Part shown: one piece after another, positions 33,708-37,435 of the stretch
Position numbering within the stretch: the first letter of the stretch is position 1
How the letters are laid out: each line of letters opens with the position of its first letter
From: an uncultured Alphaproteobacteria bacterium
Lineage (GTDB): Bacteria; Pseudomonadota; Alphaproteobacteria; HIMB59; GCA-002718135
Direction of reading: 5' to 3'
Assembly: GCA_902582755.1 (NCBI GenBank)
Contig: CACHSZ010000008.1
Span: 1-37,435, forward strand
DNA length: 37,435 bases
Notes under the pieces: generated by a model
The model's input: the letters and a program-made list of their open reading frames with translations, nothing else
What the model was told of the DNA's origin: nothing
The model's database searches: none
Made by a program: the position numbers and the translations under genes

Positions 33708-34517
33708 TTATTCCCATACTGCATGAGGAGGCATTGACATTAATATAGCATCAACATTCCCACCAGTCTCTAGACCAAATTTTGTACCTCTATCATATAA
33801 TAAGTTAAATTCAGCATAACGACTACGCTTAACTAATTGTATCTTTTTTTCCTCTTCATTCCACTCTTCATCCTTAAGTGCAATTAAAGTATTTTTTATA
33901 AACTGATGAAAATAAGTACCTACGCCTTGGACAAATTCAAAATCTTTTCCCCAATCGCCAGTTTGAAGGTAATCAAAAAATATTCCTCCAACACCTCTTG
34001 GTTCGTTTCTATGTTTAAGAAAAAAATAGTCATCACACCATTTTTTAAATTTAGGATAATATGATTTATCATACTTATTACACAAAACTTCTAAACCACG
34101 ATGATATTTTTTCTCATCCTCAAATATTACACAAGGTGTAATATCCATGCCTCCACCAAACCATTCCTGAGTGGTTTTAATAAACCTTGTATTAAAATGC
34201 ATAGAAGGAATTTTAGGTGAAACAGGATGTAATACAACACTGATGCCGGTTGCATTATAATTTGGATCTTCTTTAGCACCCGGAATAGCATCTCTCATAT
34301 TTTCGTTAAATGTCCCAGAGACGGTAGAAATATTTACTCCACCTTTTTCAATAATATTACCCTTAATTTTACTCATTTTACCACCACCATCACCTTTATG
34401 ATCCCAATTACTTATTTCAAATTGATTTTCATCAATGTTTTGAATAGTTTCAACTAAGTTATCTCGTAATTTTTCAAACCATTCTTTTGCAGTATTAAAT
34501 TTGGGATCAGCAATCAT
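33708..34517 (-). CDS. hemF: Oxygen-dependent coproporphyrinogen III oxidase
   Basis: Converts coproporphyrinogen III to protoporphyrinogen IX using O2. The 269-residue product carries the family patterns GDGGGKMSKIKGNIIEKGGV, EWFGGGMDITPC, GVGGIFFDYL, SRYAEFNLLYDRGTKFGL and ILMSMPPHAVWE. The start is set at ATG 34517, which overlaps the hemH stop as ATGA; an in-frame TTG at 34526 would add three residues. Slightly shorter than E. coli HemF (299). Use of HemF implies heme synthesis in an oxic habitat. Confidence 0.95.
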   Translation of the reverse strand: MIADPKFNTAKEWFEKLRDNLVETIQNIDENQFEISNWDHKGDGGGKMSKIKGNIIEKGGVNISTVSGTFNENMRDAIPGAKEDPNYNATGISVVLHPVSPKIPSMHFNTRFIKTTQEWFGGGMDITPCVIFEDEKKYHRGLEVLCNKYDKSYYPKFKKWCDDYFFLKHRNEPRGVGGIFFDYLQTGDWGKDFEFVQGVGTYFHQFIKNTLIALKDEEWNEEEKKIQLVKRSRYAEFNLLYDRGTKFGLETGGNVDAILMSMPPHAVWE

Positions 34518-35539
34518 AATGGCCAACCTTGAGTATGTTTTTTTATCAGATTTACAAAAACATCTATGTGATCATCGTGATCATTCAAGCAAGGTATATA
34601 ATGATAATTTTCTCCACCTGACTCCATAAAATATTCTTTATTTTCTTCTTCAAGTTCTTCAAGTGTTTCAAGACAATCACTACTGAAACCAGGAGATATT
34701 ATATGTATATTTTTAATCCCTTGTTTTGGTAATTCTTTTAATGTTTCACTTGTATATGGCTTCAACCATTCCTCTCTTCCAAATCTACTTTGGAAAGTAG
34801 TCATTATCTCATCATCGGATAATCCCATATGTTCTTTAACAAGTCTTGTGGTTTTAAGACAAAAGCAATGATACGGATCACCATTAGTCAAATACCGTTT
34901 TGGTATACCATGATAACTAAAAATAATTTTTTGTGGTTTTGAAGTTTTTTTCCAAAATGACTTTATTGAATTTGACAATGCTTCAATATAATTTTTTTCT
35001 TCAAAGTACTGATTGATAAAACGCATTTCAGGTATCCAACGCCATTTTTGCAATACATTTGTTACTTCATCAAATGTACTACCTGTTGTTGCAGCACAAT
35101 ATTGTGGATACATAGGTAGAACTAATAATCTTCTTACTTGTTTTTTTTGAAGTTTTAACAAAGCATCTGGAATAGATGGATTGCCATAACGCATCCCAAC
35201 TTCAAAAACTATATTTTCATTTTTTGAAGAAAAAGATGATTGGATTTTATTTAGTTGTCTGTTTGCGATATCTAAAAGTGGAGAACCCTTATCAGTCCAA
35301 ATTTGTTTATATGCTTCTGCTGACTTTGATGGTCTTATTTGTAAAATTACTAGCTTCAATATAATTTGCCATAAGATTTTAGGTAATTCGATTACTCTAG
35401 GGTCTGACAAAAATTGATTAAGATAAACTTTTAGTTCTTTTTTATTTGGAGCATCTGGAGTGCCTAGGTTAGTAATTAAAACACCAATTTTTTCTTTACT
35501 CCCGTGCTCATAATTTTTTTCACCTATATATTTAACCAT
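34514..35539 (-). CDS. hemH: Ferrochelatase
   Basis: Inserts Fe2+ into protoporphyrin IX, the last step of heme synthesis. The 341-residue protein has VLITNLGTPDAP near 20-31, the active-site His210 in IFSYHGIPKRYL, DPYHCFC, FQSRFGREEWLKPYT and Glu291 in SDCLETLEE. These are the expected catalytic His/Glu pair. The N-terminus has a short extra stretch before the first strand. It lies 5 bp after hemE and overlaps hemF by 4 bp. Confidence 0.95.
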   Translation of the reverse strand: MVKYIGEKNYEHGSKEKIGVLITNLGTPDAPNKKELKVYLNQFLSDPRVIELPKILWQIILKLVILQIRPSKSAEAYKQIWTDKGSPLLDIANRQLNKIQSSFSSKNENIVFEVGMRYGNPSIPDALLKLQKKQVRRLLVLPMYPQYCAATTGSTFDEVTNVLQKWRWIPEMRFINQYFEEKNYIEALSNSIKSFWKKTSKPQKIIFSYHGIPKRYLTNGDPYHCFCLKTTRLVKEHMGLSDDEIMTTFQSRFGREEWLKPYTSETLKELPKQGIKNIHIISPGFSSDCLETLEELEEENKEYFMESGGENYHYIPCLNDHDDHIDVFVNLIKKHTQGWPL

Positions 35540-35544
35540 ATCTA

Positions 35545-36543
35545 TTAGCTAAATTCTTTTCTGATATTTTCTATAAATAAATGAACATTTTTTTCTGGAG
35601 TATTTTTGTTAATTCCATGTCCAAGGCCACAAATCCAGCCACTAAGATTTTCAATTGATTTCATTTTTTTAATAAAATCTTTTAAATCATTAAGAAATAT
35701 ATCTGTTTCGCTTAACATTAATTGTTCATTAAAATTTCCTTGAATAAATCCATGTTTTTGATTTTCAAACATAAATTTAAGATCTATTGTGTGATCATAG
35801 CCAAAACCAGCAAAGGGAAAACTGATGATAGAATTAAGATCTGTTAAACTCTTACCTCTTGAATAATAGCCAAGTTTATTTGGAAAAGAAATTGCAATCT
35901 CTTCCAAAAATTTTGAATAAATTTCATGAAAATTTATTTTATCTAAATCATACAAGGAGCTATCAAAAATCATGACAAGTTCAACACCTGCATCTAATTG
36001 TAATTGAATATTTTTCTTAAGAAGGGGTAAGAGAATTTTTGAAATAAATTCTAAATTCATTTTAGTGTCGATTAAATCAGAGTTATTATTTCCAAATGCA
36101 TATTTTGATAATGTCCAAGGTCCACCAACAAATCCAATTAAACTTTTATTATTAGGCAATTTCTCTTTTGTTATTTTTATAGCTTCAAATTGAAACTGCA
36201 TATGCTCAATGCCACGATCAATATTACTATAATTATTAATGTTTTCTGAATTTATATAAGAATTAAATTTAGGTCCTGGGTCAAACTTTAATTCTAAACC
36301 AAGTCCCTCCAAGATAAATAAAATATCACTAAATAAAATTGCAATATCGTAATCAAACTCTTGTATTGGACCAAAAGCGACTTCTGCGGCTAGATCTGGA
36401 GTTTTACAAAGTTCTTCAAAAGTATATTTTTCTTTTAGCTTGCGATAATGCGAATGGTACCTCCCAGCCTGTCTCATGAACCAAATGGGTGGTGTTTTTT
36501 GAATATTTCTTTTGATAGCATTTTCGAATAAAATATTTGTCAT
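35545..36543 (-). CDS. hemE: Uroporphyrinogen decarboxylase
   Basis: Decarboxylates uroporphyrinogen III to coproporphyrinogen III in the cytosol. The 332-residue product shows the N-terminal signature PPIWFMRQAGRYHSHYRKL with RQAGRY at 24-29, the catalytic Asp region AILFSDILFI, and GFVGGPWTLSKYAFG. The C-terminus has GWICGLGHGINKNTP. The start is set at ATG 36543, two bases after the hemD stop; an upstream in-frame start at 36573 would overlap hemD and break the N-terminal match. Confidence 0.95.
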   Translation of the reverse strand: MTNILFENAIKRNIQKTPPIWFMRQAGRYHSHYRKLKEKYTFEELCKTPDLAAEVAFGPIQEFDYDIAILFSDILFILEGLGLELKFDPGPKFNSYINSENINNYSNIDRGIEHMQFQFEAIKITKEKLPNNKSLIGFVGGPWTLSKYAFGNNNSDLIDTKMNLEFISKILLPLLKKNIQLQLDAGVELVMIFDSSLYDLDKINFHEIYSKFLEEIAISFPNKLGYYSRGKSLTDLNSIISFPFAGFGYDHTIDLKFMFENQKHGFIQGNFNEQLMLSETDIFLNDLKDFIKKMKSIENLSGWICGLGHGINKNTPEKNVHLFIENIRKEFS

Positions 36544-36545
36544 TT

Positions 36546-37052
36546 TTAGGCTTTTAGTAATTTTTTCTTCCAACTATCATAAGATAGCTCAACAAAAAGA
36601 TTTTTATCATTACCTAATATTTTACTAATCTCATTGTAAGTATTTCCTGGGCCACAAAAATGATATTTTTCTATAATTTTAGGATATTTATCAATACTCG
36701 CCTTAAAAGCTGAACTGCTCATCCAATAAAAGTACTTTTTCTTTTCTATATCTATTTCAAAATCAATAGACTCCAATTGATACGTTTCAATTTTATTTTT
36801 TATGGAACTTTCAGGAGATTGAGAATGAGTTAACTTAACCCAAGGATTATTTGTAAGTGAATTAATATCTTTATCAAAATCCTCACCCAAACCATCTGAA
36901 GTTCCATTAACCCAAATACCTCTTTCAGATAAATTTTTCCATGTTCTTAAACCACTTGTCCAAATAACATTATTTGATTGGATTTTTGACTTATCTGGGA
37001 TTGAGCTAATTCGTGAAACATAAATACATTTATTTTGTAAATTAATTGTTTT
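36546..37052 (-). CDS. hemD: Uroporphyrinogen-III synthase domain, apparently detached from HemC by a frame change
   Basis: Cyclises hydroxymethylbilane to uroporphyrinogen III. The C-terminal half is UroS-like: YFYWMSSSAFKASI followed by YHFCGPGNTYNEISKIL, matching the FTSxSAV and IGxxTA strands. Sense in this frame extends back to a TAG at 37053-37055 and reads KCIYVSRISSIPDKSK, then VIWTSGLRTWKNLSERGIWV and NGTSDGLGED. No ATG or GTG occurs before this well-formed part; the first usable codon is TTG at 36890, which would discard it. At about 169 residues it is shorter than a typical UroS (about 240). Position between hemC and hemE supports hemD. The likely explanation is a HemC-HemD fusion with a single-base indel; see findings. 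Confidence 0.68.
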   Translation of the reverse strand, partial: KTINLQNKCIYVSRISSIPDKSKIQSNNVIWTSGLRTWKNLSERGIWVNGTSDGLGEDFDKDINSLTNNPWVKLTHSQSPESSIKNKIETYQLESIDFEIDIEKKKYFYWMSSSAFKASIDKYPKIIEKYHFCGPGNTYNEISKILGNDKNLFVELSYDSWKKKLLKA

Positions 37053-37435
37053 CTAGAAAATATTTTATAATTTTTTAAATTTTCAGGATAAATTTCATCT
37101 GTTGTATTACTAGAAAAACTTATATCTTTTGTATCAATAAAATCCCAGTTCTCAAAATGATTGCCATTTTCATCTTCACCTCTTTTAGATACAACTAATC
37201 CTAATTTATGTGAGATGTAAGATACTCCTATTTTTTGGTGACATCCTCCTCCATAATTTTTTAAAATATTTCTTTCTTGAATAACATTTGAATAATCTTT
37301 GGAAAAATTAATATCATTTAAAATTTCGTTAAGTTTATTATCTTTAATTCTTGTTTCAATCGCTAGAGCTCCTTGTCCAGGAGAACAAGGATTTATAGAC
37401 AATGGTAAAACAGACCATAGACATTGGTTAATATA
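36947..37435 (-). CDS. hemC: Hydroxymethylbilane synthase (porphobilinogen deaminase), N-terminus outside the window
   Basis: Polymerises four porphobilinogens. Only the C-terminal part is here and the frame is open at the window end. CSPGQGALAIETR (family QGALAIE) and ERNILKNYGGGCHQKIGVSY are recognisable; the Cys of GGGC is the expected dipyrromethane-cofactor attachment site. It continues with LGLVVSKRGEDENGNHF and ENLKNYKIFSRKQL. After about 37050 the frame reads an unconvincing tail (IYKINVFMFHELAQ...) to a stop at 36947, while the neighbouring frame becomes HemD-like. The real protein therefore probably runs on into hemD. First gene of the heme cluster in this window. Confidence 0.85.
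   Translation of the reverse strand, partial: YINQCLWSVLPLSINPCSPGQGALAIETRIKDNKLNEILNDINFSKDYSNVIQERNILKNYGGGCHQKIGVSYISHKLGLVVSKRGEDENGNHFENWDFIDTKDISFSSNTTDEIYPENLKNYKIFSRKQLIYKINVFMFHELAQSQISQKSNQIMLFGQVV

Noticed and set aside
37073-37079. T TTA AAA heptamer in hemC as a programmed -1 frameshift site joining hemC to hemD
   Set aside because: It is in the correct phase, but the -1 frame hits TAA at 37065-37067 and TAG at 37053-37055 soon after, so it cannot produce the HemC-HemD fusion. The shift must lie downstream of 37055, where no canonical slippery heptamer exists.

Overview
The window is a compact, AT-rich stretch of a bacterial chromosome with no gene-free stretch longer than about 145 bp. 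Gene content points to an aerobic, streamlined marine alphaproteobacterium of the SAR11/Pelagibacterales or HIMB59/AEGEAN-169 type: a three-gene transhydrogenase (pntAA-pntAB-pntB), DUF1244, DUF2805, HemJ, dimethylglycine dehydrogenase, saccharopine-route lysine catabolism, strong A/T bias and near-zero spacing. The lineage is an inference from gene content and style, not from a marker phylogeny. I saw no rRNA, tRNA, CRISPR array, insertion sequence, phage gene or integrase.

Layout. 1-775: 3'-truncated def (minus) and rpsU (plus). 772-6758 (minus): pepF, an ABC1/UbiB-like kinase, pntAA, pntAB, pntB. 6815-8617 (plus): long-chain acyl-CoA synthetase; 8614-8904 (minus): DUF1244. 8958-10394 (plus): pyk; 10387-12399 (minus): TauE/SafE permease then an aspartate aminotransferase. 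12465-22149 (plus): a tight seven-gene run of saccharopine dehydrogenase, lysine-ketoglutarate reductase, uvrB, 3-hydroxyisobutyryl-CoA hydrolase, dimethylglycine-dehydrogenase-like protein, an AsmA-like protein and an AEC permease. 22142-22913 (minus): DUF2805 and a secreted TPR protein. 22954-23577 (plus): YfcG-type GST. 23574-26058 (minus): YqaA/DedA, rmuC, yajQ, lysE. 26108-27250 (plus): M24 peptidase. 27251-32488 (minus): a dipeptide/oligopeptide ABC transporter (dppA, dppB, dppC, fused double ATPase). 32631-33281 (plus): nth. 33285-37435 (minus): a heme cluster hemC/hemD-hemE-hemH-hemF-hemJ, cut by the window edge in hemC.

How it fits together. The plus-strand run at 12-22 kb degrades lysine (via saccharopine), valine (HIBCH) and methylated glycines, with uvrB embedded in it. 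The dpp transporter imports peptides, and PepF and the M24 enzyme could hydrolyse them. The heme cluster covers the steps from porphobilinogen to heme, using the O2-dependent HemF and HemJ. Pnt supplies NADPH from the proton gradient.

Most notable: (i) hemC and hemD look like one fused gene interrupted by a -1 frame change near 37020-37055; (ii) a perfect 11-bp GC-containing hairpin sits between dppA and dppB; (iii) a 15-bp direct repeat 35 bp apart lies in the dppA/nth divergent region; (iv) all seven convergent gene pairs overlap or abut, three of them sharing a TTAA double stop, which leaves no room for terminators; (v) endonuclease III has an atypical cysteine pattern. I did not find a clearly new multi-gene system.
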